A DNA stretch of 34,294 nucleotides from Clostridia bacterium (GTDB taxonomy: Bacteria > Bacillota > Clostridia > Oscillospirales > CAG-272). How positions within the stretch are numbered: position 1 is the stretch's first letter; each line of letters begins with the position of its first letter. The DNA is taken from contig JAFXAN010000083.1 in NCBI GenBank assembly GCA_017517035.1, forward strand, positions 91,853 through 126,146, read 5' to 3'. Below the pieces are notes generated by a model. The model made no database searches. It saw only the letters and a list, made by a program, of their open reading frames with translations, and was not told where the DNA came from. Positions 1 to 7,626 of the stretch are shown piece by piece. The translations under genes and the position numbers were made by a program.

Positions 1-2112
1 GGAGCTTCCATCGAAATCGGGAACAGGCTACTTGCAGCATACAAAAATGATGGCTCATTATGCGGTGAGAGCTTCAAAGCAGAATGGCTCGCAATTGCAA
101 AGGAAAATGCCGACCTGTTTCTTTCTGTGCAACATAGATTTGTGAAAGAAAAATATTACGATGCAATAGTCTCAAGAGTAGAAAAAAACATTTCCGGATT
201 CGATATGGATATTTACGGTATTGCTCTTCAAAATGTATTTTGGTCGCGTTCTGTTCAGCACGGCGTTGGCGGCTCTTACAATGTTATAACAAGAGCTTTT
301 GAAGCCCTTGGAGGTTATAATTTTCAGAGCGAAGAAACGCTGATAAGGGCAATATATGCCGAAAGCGGAGCTGTTGTTGATACGGGTACATATCCAATGA
401 CAGGTGCTACCGCAGAAAGCCTCGGAATTGCCGGAAAATATATGAAATACTATAGCAAAAATTCTTCCGCTGTACAAATTTCTGTCTATAAGCGACTAAA
501 TATCAACGAGCTTGCCCTCGCGCTTGAAATGCTTGAAAAATACGGCGGATATGACCCGTCAGATAGCCCTGACTATGAATTTGCCGGTTTGGCAGCAGAC
601 GATATTACCGAATCGTCCGCAAAAATTTCCGCTACGATAAAAAACAATAAACGAATGAGCATCACAGAATATGGTTTTTTCTTCGGAAAGAGCATAAATT
701 CGCTTATAGATATTCCGATTTTCGTTGGCGAAACAAATCTCTCGGTAATATCTTTAAGCAAATATTTCGGTGATTCCCTTGAAAGCGGTTCGGATTACTA
801 TTTTGGTGTCTATGCCTTTATCGACGGCGAATATGTTACAAGTGAGATCTTCAAATTCAGCACCTTGAAGGAGGTCAGATTTAAAGTTTCATATGTTGAT
901 TTCGACGGTACACTTTTATATGAAGTCTCGGTAAAAAAAGGCGAAAATGCTGTTTTTGCAGGTGATTTTCCTTCACGCCCCGCAAATGCACAATATTCAT
1001 ATACCTTTGATAATTGGGACAGTGACGGTATGAATATTTCTGCTGATACTGTTATCACCGCTATATATATCAAAAAGGATCATATTTGGGATGGTGCGAT
1101 TTCTTCTTCATTTTCACAGGGGGACGGCAGCAGCACCTCACCTTATATCATCTCTTCTGCTGCTGAATTAGCTCATTTGTCTATGCTCGTCAAAAACGGA
1201 TATAAAACCAACGGGAAATTTTTTGAGCTATACTGCGATATTGTACTCGGATACGGTAATTCTTCGGTATATTTCACACCAATAGGTACAGAAGATAATC
1301 CTTTCAGCGGAACATTTCTTGGAAATGGTCATAAGATCATCGGGCTGAAAGTAAATGAAGAAAAATATTCCGGACTTTTTGGGGTTGTTTCCGGGGGAAA
1401 AGTTGATTCGCTGATCATTGAAGACGCTGAAATTTCAGGTGAGATCATCGGAATTCTTGCCGGAAGGATTTTAAGTGACAGCCAGTTTAATGTCCGTTGT
1501 TGCGCATTTTCCGGAGTCTTGAATGGTGTCTCTCGTTCGGGAGGAATTGCAGGAGAATGCTTTGGAAATGCCGAATTTAATGATGTGAGTTTTTCCGGTA
1601 AAGTCACATCAAAATATTCAGGCGGGCTTTTTGGATATTTGAATGCCTCTGCAATATATGGAGCCGTTATCAATTCTGTGACAGAAGGTGAAACAAACGA
1701 TGCTATCTGCGCATTAATTGTAGAAAATGTAAGCTTTAGTAACTGCTATTATTCGGATGAAGACAGCTCCTCTGTCGGAAAAGCACTGTCAAAAGATAAA
1801 ATGAGCAGTGAATCGAGCTATCTCGGGCTTGATTTTTCTAAAAGCTGGGCAATGAATGATGAATGCGCTGTTCTGAAAATATGTGCCGAAAATACATTTG
1901 AATACTACAGATACGGTGATGCAAACGGAGACGGGCTTATTGATGTTGTTGATGCAGTTTTTCTTGCCCAGCACCTTGCCGCATGGAAGCTGAATTATCC
2001 GTCAAAATTCTTTAAGGCTTCTGATATTAACAGCGACGGAGCTGTTTCTATTATCGACTCTGTCCTTCTTGCTCAGCATCTTGCCGGTTGGAAAATAAGT
2101 TTTATGTCATAA
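1..2112 (+). CDS. Multidomain secreted dockerin protein, 5' end missing
   Basis: The reading frame is open from base 1, so 703 residues of a larger protein are visible and the start and any signal peptide lie outside. Residues 1 to about 140, with the motif WSRSVQHGVGG, resemble a domain I associate with phage-tail or peptidoglycan-type hydrolases; this is a tentative memory-based match. A beta-rich, fibronectin-III-like stretch follows (about 190-285), then an InlB B-repeat/Flg_new-like module (about 290-355), then GLUG-type repeats (about 365-560, with SGLFG and GGIAG turns). The C-terminus (about 645-703) is a type I dockerin with two calcium loops, DANGDGLIDVVD and DINSDGAVSIID, each followed by an AQHLA helix. 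The protein should be exported and bind a cohesin; none is encoded in this window. A closely spaced second dockerin gene follows on the same strand. The dockerin call is firm, the N-terminal function is not. Confidence 0.85.
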   Translation, partial: GASIEIGNRLLAAYKNDGSLCGESFKAEWLAIAKENADLFLSVQHRFVKEKYYDAIVSRVEKNISGFDMDIYGIALQNVFWSRSVQHGVGGSYNVITRAFEALGGYNFQSEETLIRAIYAESGAVVDTGTYPMTGATAESLGIAGKYMKYYSKNSSAVQISVYKRLNINELALALEMLEKYGGYDPSDSPDYEFAGLAADDITESSAKISATIKNNKRMSITEYGFFFGKSINSLIDIPIFVGETNLSVISLSKYFGDSLESGSDYYFGVYAFIDGEYVTSEIFKFSTLKEVRFKVSYVDFDGTLLYEVSVKKGENAVFAGDFPSRPANAQYSYTFDNWDSDGMNISADTVITAIYIKKDHIWDGAISSSFSQGDGSSTSPYIISSAAELAHLSMLVKNGYKTNGKFFELYCDIVLGYGNSSVYFTPIGTEDNPFSGTFLGNGHKIIGLKVNEEKYSGLFGVVSGGKVDSLIIEDAEISGEIIGILAGRILSDSQFNVRCCAFSGVLNGVSRSGGIAGECFGNAEFNDVSFSGKVTSKYSGGLFGYLNASAIYGAVINSVTEGETNDAICALIVENVSFSNCYYSDEDSSSVGKALSKDKMSSESSYLGLDFSKSWAMNDECAVLKICAENTFEYYRYGDANGDGLIDVVDAVFLAQHLAAWKLNYPSKFFKASDINSDGAVSIIDSVLLAQHLAGWKISFMS

Positions 2113-2127
2113 AAAACCAAAAAACTA

Positions 2128-2156
2128 TTGCTTTTTTTGTCAAACTATGCTAAAAT
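2128..2156 (+). promoter_or_regulatory. Putative sigma-A promoter of the second dockerin gene
   Basis: TTGCTT and TAAAAT are separated by 17 bases. A TG one base upstream of the -10 makes it an extended -10. It lies in the 82-base gap between the two dockerin genes, about 40 bases before the start codon. Confidence 0.45.
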
Positions 2157-2194
2157 ATATTGTATATTATTTTTTAAGGATTTAAGGTGCTGCC

Positions 2195-3100
2195 ATGAAC
2201 ACAAAAATTATATCTGTTTGTCTTGTTTTTGTAATGTTATTTGCCTCATTTTCTTTAAATTCATTTGCAACAGATGGTGCTGCTTATTCAATTACTGTTG
2301 ACGGCACTGCTTTTAAGAGCGATGAATCAAAATCCGGAAACGGTTGGAGCTATGACGATGGAACACTTACGCTTGACAACTATTCGGGTTCCTCTATCTT
2401 TTCTGCAGGCGATCTCACTCTTATTGCAAAAAACAGTGTTGCGATAAAAGGAACCTCCTCGGACGTATATAGCACTGATAGCTGTGGTTTAGTTGTTACC
2501 GGTACGCTCATTCTTGATGTCTCGGGCGATATGATCATCGTAGGTGCTAATAACAATGGTGCGCGCGGAGGAGAGGCTATAGTAGCTTCAAAAGCAATGC
2601 TCAAATCATCTTATTCTGCGAAGCTTGGGCTTTGCGGCGGACTTGGTGCTCCTGCGATCAAAGCCAACGAGCTTGTGCTTGAAACAAAGGATGCAACGAT
2701 CAAGGGCGGTGTCGGTTCATCAGCAATATATTTTTCAACAGATTTTACTGTGAAAGGCTCAACGAATGCTGTGATCCAAGCGGGATCTGAAGACACTTAT
2801 GCTATCACATATCTCAGCGGTGCTTCCTATAGCTTTGATGAAGAAGAACAAATTGTTGAATTTTATGACGGCAGCTCAAAGATAGTAATTGTTGCGATCA
2901 ATAATTTTATTCCCGGTGACTGTAATTCGGACGGTAAAGTTGACACTAAAGATGCGGTGCTTCTTGCACAGTTTTTGGCAAAATGGAGCGTTACAATTAA
3001 CGAGCTTGCTTCCGACTGCCGCAGAGACGGTATTGTTGATACCAAGGACGCAGTGCTTCTTGCACAGTTCCTGGCAAAATGGAATGTAACTCTTGGATAA
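2195..3100 (+). CDS. Secreted beta-rich protein with C-terminal dockerin
   Basis: This 301-residue protein begins with a signal peptide (basic MNTK, hydrophobic core, likely cleavage after NSFA near residue 25). Residues about 30-230 are short beta-strand repeats rich in G, S, T and N, opening with GWSYDDGTLTLDNYSG. That opening is common in Clostridia surface proteins annotated as carbohydrate-binding or beta-helix-like. Residues 241-301 are a type I dockerin. Its two calcium loops (DCNSDGKVDTKD and DCRRDGIVDTKD) are followed by the identical helix AVLLAQFLAKW. In the second loop an arginine takes the usual Asn/Asp position, which may weaken calcium binding. There is no catalytic signature, so the rest may be a binding or scaffold-associated module. 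AAGGTG lies five bases before the ATG. A strong terminator follows. Confidence 0.85.
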   Translation: MNTKIISVCLVFVMLFASFSLNSFATDGAAYSITVDGTAFKSDESKSGNGWSYDDGTLTLDNYSGSSIFSAGDLTLIAKNSVAIKGTSSDVYSTDSCGLVVTGTLILDVSGDMIIVGANNNGARGGEAIVASKAMLKSSYSAKLGLCGGLGAPAIKANELVLETKDATIKGGVGSSAIYFSTDFTVKGSTNAVIQAGSEDTYAITYLSGASYSFDEEEQIVEFYDGSSKIVIVAINNFIPGDCNSDGKVDTKDAVLLAQFLAKWSVTINELASDCRRDGIVDTKDAVLLAQFLAKWNVTLG

Positions 3101-3140
3101 AAAATACGGCTGTGATCCTTCGATCACAGCCGTTTTTTAT
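3101..3140. terminator. Bidirectional Rho-independent terminator
   Basis: A perfect 12-bp stem (ACGGCTGTGATC at 3106-3117 with its complement at 3122-3133) closes on a CTTC loop. Six T residues follow on the plus strand and ATTTT on the minus strand. It sits between the convergent dockerin and phosphorylase genes and overlaps the phosphorylase stop codon. Confidence 0.9.
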
Positions 3141-4438
3141 TTTATAATTTTATAAATCAATGGAGGCAAGCTTGTCGGTGCATCGGAAAATTTGACAGAA
3201 GATAAAAACATTGCTTCAGCTGAAGAAATGTTTTCCATGCATGAAGTATGAAGATAAGCGAGAACATCGCCCTTCTTTACTCTATCGCCATTCTTTTTGC
3301 AGAGTACTATTCCTGCGGACATATCAATAACATCATCCTTGTTTTTGCGTCCTGCTCCAAGCAGAACCGATGTAAGTCCAATGGATTCTGCATTCATGCT
3401 GTCAATATATCCGTCACAGGGAGAAACTATATCATGAACATATGTGGCTGTTGGTAACAAGCTTATATCTTCTATTTGAGAAATGTCACCGCCCTGCTCT
3501 GCGATCCATTCCTTGAATTTCTCATATGCTTTACCGCTGTCAAGGGAATCCTTTACCATTTTTTCGGAAGTCAAGCTATCGTATCCCAGCGATAATTCGA
3601 CCATATTAGCTGCGAGTGCTTCACAAACTATCCTAAGATCGCCTTTATACTCTCCGCGCAGTACGGAAATCGCTTCCTTCACCTCAAGGGCATTGCCAAT
3701 ATTATATCCGAGAGGAGTATCCATATCGGTGATAAGCGCAGCGATATTTCTTCCGCACGCTTTGCCAATATCGACCATCTTGCGACCAAGCTCTTCCGCT
3801 TCCTCTGAAGTTTTCATGAAAGCTCCGCTTCCTGTTTTGATATCAAGAACGATAGAATGGCTTCCTGCAGCTATTTTTTTGCTCATAATGCTTGATGTTA
3901 TAAGAGGTATACTTTCAACCGTTGCCGTTACATCTCGCAAAGCGTAAAGTTTTTTATCGCATGGAGCGAGATTTCCCGATTGACCTATCACGGCAATTCC
4001 GATCTTTTCTACCTGTTTTATAAAGTCATTGGGAGAAAGGGTTGTTTTGTATCCATTTATTGCTTCGAGCTTATCGACTGTACCCCCGGTGTGCCCAAGA
4101 CCTCTACCTGACATTTTTGCAACCTTTGCCCCGAGAGAGGCAACGATCGGTGCAACTATAAGAGTTGTTTTATCACCGACACCGCCGGTACTATGCTTGT
4201 CAACCGAAAGCTTTCCAAGCATCGAAAGATCGACCGTGTCACCTGATTCCGCCATAGCCATTGTGAGAGCCGAAGTCTCTCTGTCCGTCATTCCCTGAAA
4301 CATTATTGCCATCGCAAAAGCCGAGGCTTGATAATCAGGAATATCACCTTTTGTGAAGCCCTCAACAAAAAAATTGATTTCCTCCTCGGAAAGCTCTTTA
4401 CCAAGTCTTTTTTTGTGAATTATATCATACATTCTCAT
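3137..4438 (-). CDS. pdp: Pyrimidine-nucleoside (thymidine) phosphorylase
   Basis: This 433-residue enzyme catalyses reversible phosphorolysis of thymidine, uridine or deoxyuridine to base and (deoxy)ribose-1-phosphate, for cytoplasmic nucleoside salvage. Family marks are KHSTGGVGDKTTL, which binds phosphate, and the signature SGRGLGHTGGTVDKLEA. Length and the N-terminal MRMYDIIHKKR fit the family. An ATG two codons upstream (4444) is only one base from GGAG, whereas 4438 has seven-base spacing and the usual MRM start, so 4438 is preferred. I cannot separate Pdp from thymidine-specific DeoA by eye. It is the last gene of the minus-strand cluster, but a terminator hairpin lies immediately before its ribosome site. 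Confidence 0.93.
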   Translation of the reverse strand: MRMYDIIHKKRLGKELSEEEINFFVEGFTKGDIPDYQASAFAMAIMFQGMTDRETSALTMAMAESGDTVDLSMLGKLSVDKHSTGGVGDKTTLIVAPIVASLGAKVAKMSGRGLGHTGGTVDKLEAINGYKTTLSPNDFIKQVEKIGIAVIGQSGNLAPCDKKLYALRDVTATVESIPLITSSIMSKKIAAGSHSIVLDIKTGSGAFMKTSEEAEELGRKMVDIGKACGRNIAALITDMDTPLGYNIGNALEVKEAISVLRGEYKGDLRIVCEALAANMVELSLGYDSLTSEKMVKDSLDSGKAYEKFKEWIAEQGGDISQIEDISLLPTATYVHDIVSPCDGYIDSMNAESIGLTSVLLGAGRKNKDDVIDMSAGIVLCKKNGDRVKKGDVLAYLHTSCMENISSAEAMFLSSVKFSDAPTSLPPLIYKIIK

Positions 4439-4450
4439 AATCATTCTCCA

Positions 4451-4478
4451 AAAACAGGGCTGTCATCGGACAGCCCTG
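4451..4478 (-). terminator. Rho-independent terminator abutting the pdp ribosome site
   Basis: On the minus strand CAGGGCTGTC and GACAGCCCTG form a perfect 10-bp GC-rich stem with a CGAT loop, followed directly by TTTTT. The next bases are GGAG, the Shine-Dalgarno of pdp. It ends the 554-residue gene upstream and may attenuate pdp. Confidence 0.85.
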
Positions 4479-4488
4479 AAATCTAAAA

Positions 4489-6153
4489 TCAAAATGGATT
4501 AAATTCGTTGTCGCCAACGCCCGAAGAAACTTCAAAAATTTCAAGCTCAATGTTGCTCATTGTAATTGTTACACCGGGAGCTTCATTGACAATTATTGCA
4601 AAATAGAATCCTTCGTATTCACCGTCAGCAGAAGAAATATCAAAATATGATGTAGTATTATAGCTCTTATTATAAGCTCTGATATCAGAAGAAGCTATAA
4701 TGTCGGTTTTTCCGGAGGAATCATATCCAAGCATTGCTAAAGTAACCTTAGCGCCTGATGCTTTTCCCGTCATTGAGGAAACTGACATAAGTTTGAGACA
4801 CTTTGCATTAAAGAGTGTTGTTTCTTCAATTTTCGCAAAAATACCGTTAGAAGCGGTGTCGGCACTGTCATAGAAAGAAACTGTATTACCGCTTTCCGAA
4901 AGAACGCTTTCTTTTGCCGATTTAAATCCCGAGATCGTTGCGTTTGAAACATTTTCCGTTTCGAGGAGAATAGTTCCGCTCTCACGGTCATAGAGTGCAT
5001 TTTCGTAAACTCCGTTACCTGCGAAGGATTCAACGGGGACAAACAAATCTCCCTTATAAGAAATCGCATCGTCCTTACTATACACACCTTCATAAAGATT
5101 TAATGAAAGATATGCGTTTCCGTTTGAATAATAAGACTTGTAATAAACAATATTATTATCTACGATGGTTTTTACAGGATAAGCATTTGTTACATTCTCA
5201 CTATAACCTGTATTTATGACAGTGTTTATGCCATTTTTCAGCATAACTTCAACATCAAATGCCTCAAGAGCATTCTTATAGCCAACAAGAATATAAAGTG
5301 TTTTGCCGACGGCTCCGTCAAAAACGACCTTGAGAATCTGTGCTTGATCTACAACGATGGAAACAACACCGTTTTCATAAGAAGCCGAAGATGTTCCCTT
5401 ATTTGAATAAACAGAATATCCGTTTTCTATATCGGCGTTGATCGAAACATTAACAGTGATCGGTTTTCCGTAAAAGCTTACGGCAGCAAAATAAGGATCA
5501 AACTTAAGTGAAAGATCTTCAAGATCGACACCGTCTTGTCTGAAAACTCCCGAAATGTAAGATCCACCACCCTGAGCAACACTTACAGAAAACTTACTGC
5601 TCTCGGATGCCCTCAAATCATCGTTATCGGCAAAAAACTGAACAATATCTTCCGAAACGAGAGGTGAATAAAACTTAAAAAGTCCTACGATATTTCCACT
5701 CTCATTTATTGACGGAAAATTCGCACTATAAGCAGAAGCTTCCGCAACATTCAAGGCTGCATCTATCATTGTTCTGTTGGTCAGATAATATGAACTGTCG
5801 GGACAATTCTTAATCAGTCCAACCTCGGCAGCTTTATCAAATGGGAAGGCAGAGAGAAAATCGCCTCGATCTGCAGAAAAGCCTTTGAGTTCAAGCAATG
5901 CCGTGAGATACTCCGAAGTGACAGCATTTTCACCTGACAATTCAATCTTCTTTCCTGTTAAATCAAAAATAATATTCTCTGCAACCTCACTTGAAACGGT
6001 CTCGTTTTCGGCACCGAGAAGTTCAGCCGATATTCCGGCACCGATCAACTGTTCCTTGAGATCGGAATAATCAGAAGCAAAAACACAAAGTGTAAGCATT
6101 AATGAAAGCATTAATGCAATAATCAGGGCTTTAATTAACTTATTCACAAACAT
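4489..6153 (-). CDS. Secreted protein of unknown function with C-terminal GDNEFNPF tail
   Basis: I do not recognise this 554-residue protein as a whole. It has a clear signal peptide (VNKLIK, long hydrophobic core, likely cleavage after CVFA near residue 26). Residues about 30-150 (AAEVGLIKN...YLTNRTMIDAALNVAEAS) loosely resemble degenerate S-layer-homology repeats. A stretch near residue 370 (SYKGDLFVPVESFAG) recalls copper-amine-oxidase-N-like modules, and the remainder looks like beta-sandwich. It ends GVGDNEFNPF, the same tail as the lipoprotein 14 bases upstream. Start: ATG at 6153 has AGGCGG only three bases away; a GTG at 6147 has better spacing, so the start is uncertain by two codons. 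It is co-transcribed with the lipoprotein and followed by a terminator. It is probably a wall-associated or binding protein. Confidence 0.75.
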   Translation of the reverse strand: MFVNKLIKALIIALMLSLMLTLCVFASDYSDLKEQLIGAGISAELLGAENETVSSEVAENIIFDLTGKKIELSGENAVTSEYLTALLELKGFSADRGDFLSAFPFDKAAEVGLIKNCPDSSYYLTNRTMIDAALNVAEASAYSANFPSINESGNIVGLFKFYSPLVSEDIVQFFADNDDLRASESSKFSVSVAQGGGSYISGVFRQDGVDLEDLSLKFDPYFAAVSFYGKPITVNVSINADIENGYSVYSNKGTSSASYENGVVSIVVDQAQILKVVFDGAVGKTLYILVGYKNALEAFDVEVMLKNGINTVINTGYSENVTNAYPVKTIVDNNIVYYKSYYSNGNAYLSLNLYEGVYSKDDAISYKGDLFVPVESFAGNGVYENALYDRESGTILLETENVSNATISGFKSAKESVLSESGNTVSFYDSADTASNGIFAKIEETTLFNAKCLKLMSVSSMTGKASGAKVTLAMLGYDSSGKTDIIASSDIRAYNKSYNTTSYFDISSADGEYEGFYFAIIVNEAPGVTITMSNIELEIFEVSSGVGDNEFNPF

Positions 6154-6167
6154 TTACCGCCTAAAAA

Positions 6168-6746
6168 TTATTCAAAAGGATTAAACTCATTATCCCCGAT
6201 TATGTAGTCACCGCATTTTCCGGAAAACTCAAAATCGGAAACAAGTGTATATGTATTGCCATCCAAATTATAGCTTGCAAAAAGCGCATCATCGAGAACT
6301 GCGCTTACCGCCTGAAAAGCAGATGCGCCTGCAGCATATGAAATATAGAGGTTCTTCTCTACGAATTTGATTACAAATTCGTCCGCTTTATGTTCAAGAT
6401 CGGGAATGATATTTTCTCCGATAACGATCATTGCCTCAAGATTGTCTGTGCTGTTAACGATCGACATTTCAGCTCCGGTAATAACCTTTACCTGACCTGC
6501 GATATAATCAGCAATATTCTTTCCGACCGTGTCACCGTCGTTTACAACGATACTGCATTTAAGTGCATCGTGTTTTCCAAAGAAAACAGAAACTGCCGCT
6601 TCTGTGGTCAAAGCTTCGGTGTCGGTGGAATCATCACTTATGACCGAGCCTGTATCAGTGCTATCTGAGGGAGTTTCACCGCAAGCAACAAAAGAAAAAG
6701 TTAAAAGCGCTACCATAACGAACAATAACAAATTACGAATTTTCAT
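6168..6746 (-). CDS. Small lipoprotein, GH67-N-like domain, C-terminal GDNEFNPFE tail
   Basis: This 192-residue protein has a lipoprotein signal (MKIRN, hydrophobic stretch, FVAC with Cys22) and a Ser/Thr/Asp-rich linker. The mature domain (about 45-175) contains IADYIAGQVKVITGAEMSIV, then IVIGENI, then ADEFVIKFVEKNLYISYAAG and QAVSAVLDD. That order resembles the N-terminal alpha/beta domain that precedes catalytic domains in GH67-type and DUF4838-type glycosidases, but no catalytic domain follows, so it would be a free-standing accessory domain. The protein ends IIGDNEFNPFE. The start at 6746 has GGAGG five bases upstream; an in-frame TTG four codons earlier overlaps that site and was rejected. 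It has its own promoter, reading divergently from the HD-domain gene, and leads the cluster with the 554-residue gene. It is membrane-anchored outside the cell. Confidence 0.75.
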   Translation of the reverse strand: MKIRNLLLFVMVALLTFSFVACGETPSDSTDTGSVISDDSTDTEALTTEAAVSVFFGKHDALKCSIVVNDGDTVGKNIADYIAGQVKVITGAEMSIVNSTDNLEAMIVIGENIIPDLEHKADEFVIKFVEKNLYISYAAGASAFQAVSAVLDDALFASYNLDGNTYTLVSDFEFSGKCGDYIIGDNEFNPFE

Positions 6747-6765
6747 ATGAACCTCCAAATATAAA

Positions 6766-6793
6766 ATTATATTATATTATAACATATTGTCAA
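6766..6793 (-). promoter_or_regulatory. Putative promoter of the lipoprotein gene
   Basis: On the minus strand TTGACA (6793-6788) and TATAAT (6771-6766) have a 16-base spacer. The -10 is about 20 bases before the lipoprotein start codon. Confidence 0.65.
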
Positions 6794-6877
6794 GCTTATT
6801 ACAACTGTCATTTTTCACAATTTAAAGGTAATAATTTGTGCATTTTGATGTTTTTGATCGGATTTGATATTTAACTC

Positions 6878-6906
6878 TTGATAGACCGGAGAATATATAT
6901 TATAAT
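6878..6906 (+). promoter_or_regulatory. Putative promoter of the HD-domain gene
   Basis: TTGATA (6878-6883) and TATAAT (6901-6906) are separated by exactly 17 bases. The start codon is 21 bases further on, with AAAGAGG as ribosome site. Confidence 0.75.
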
Positions 6907-6927
6907 TGTACCTAAAGAGGTGATAAA

Positions 6928-7590
6928 ATGTCAATTAATTTCGATACTATAGTAAAGGATCCTACAATAAAGGCATATATAAAAAAGGCTGATGAATCTT
7001 TGATCTCACTCGGATATACCGAGCATAGCTTTGCTCATGTTTATAAGGTCGCTTCAAATGTTGAAATGATCCTGCGAGGTCTTGGATATTCCGAGCACGA
7101 AATAGATCTCGGTAAAATTGCCGCATATCTTCATGATATAGGCAATGTTATAAATCGAATTGAGCATTCTCAAAGCGGTGCGGTCATGGCTTTCAGGATT
7201 CTTGATAAATTAGAAATGCCTGCGGAGGATATTGCCACTGTTATTACAGCCATCGGAAATCACGATGAGGGTACCGGTGTTCCCGTGAATCCCATTGCGG
7301 CAGCTCTTATTATTGCCGACAAATCTGATGTCAGAAGAACGAGAGTCAGAAATTCGCAGATCACAACATTTGATATTCATGACAGAGTTAACTATTCGGT
7401 CGTAAGCTCAGAGCTAAAGATCGATCCGATTGAAAGAAATATTATTCTTGAGCTGAAAATTGATACCGAAATCAGTCCGGTTATGGAATATTTTGAAATT
7501 TTTCTTGAGCGAATGCTTCTCTGCCGAAAGGCTTCCGAAACTCTTGGGATGAAGTTCTCGCTTGTAATCAACAATCAAAAACTGTTATAA
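6928..7590 (+). CDS. HD-domain metal-dependent phosphohydrolase
   Basis: This 220-residue cytoplasmic protein has an HD-type metal site: His37, the His69-Asp70 pair (AAYLHDIGN), the His112-Asp113 pair (GNHDEG) and Asp131 (IIADKSD). HD proteins are usually phosphohydrolases acting on nucleotides or cyclic nucleotides; here the substrate cannot be read from sequence. The last 80 residues lack motifs I know and may dimerise. It is a single-gene transcription unit, with its own promoter upstream and a hairpin just after the stop. Confidence 0.85.
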   Translation: MSINFDTIVKDPTIKAYIKKADESLISLGYTEHSFAHVYKVASNVEMILRGLGYSEHEIDLGKIAAYLHDIGNVINRIEHSQSGAVMAFRILDKLEMPAEDIATVITAIGNHDEGTGVPVNPIAAALIIADKSDVRRTRVRNSQITTFDIHDRVNYSVVSSELKIDPIERNIILELKIDTEISPVMEYFEIFLERMLLCRKASETLGMKFSLVINNQKLL

Positions 7591-7626
7591 AATCAGCCGT
7601 CTTTGGTGTCCCAAAGACGGCTGAAA
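7591..7626. terminator. Terminator hairpin between convergent genes
   Basis: CAGCCGTCTTTGG (7594-7606) and its perfect complement (7611-7623) flank a TGTC loop. The T-run is short on both sides, ATTTT on the minus strand and none on the plus strand. It lies between the stops of the HD and GH43-like genes and best serves the minus-strand gene. Confidence 0.75.

Noticed and set aside
3483-3947. Plus-strand 154-codon frame inside pdp
   Set aside because: Antisense to a well-conserved phosphorylase; no ribosome site and no recognisable product.
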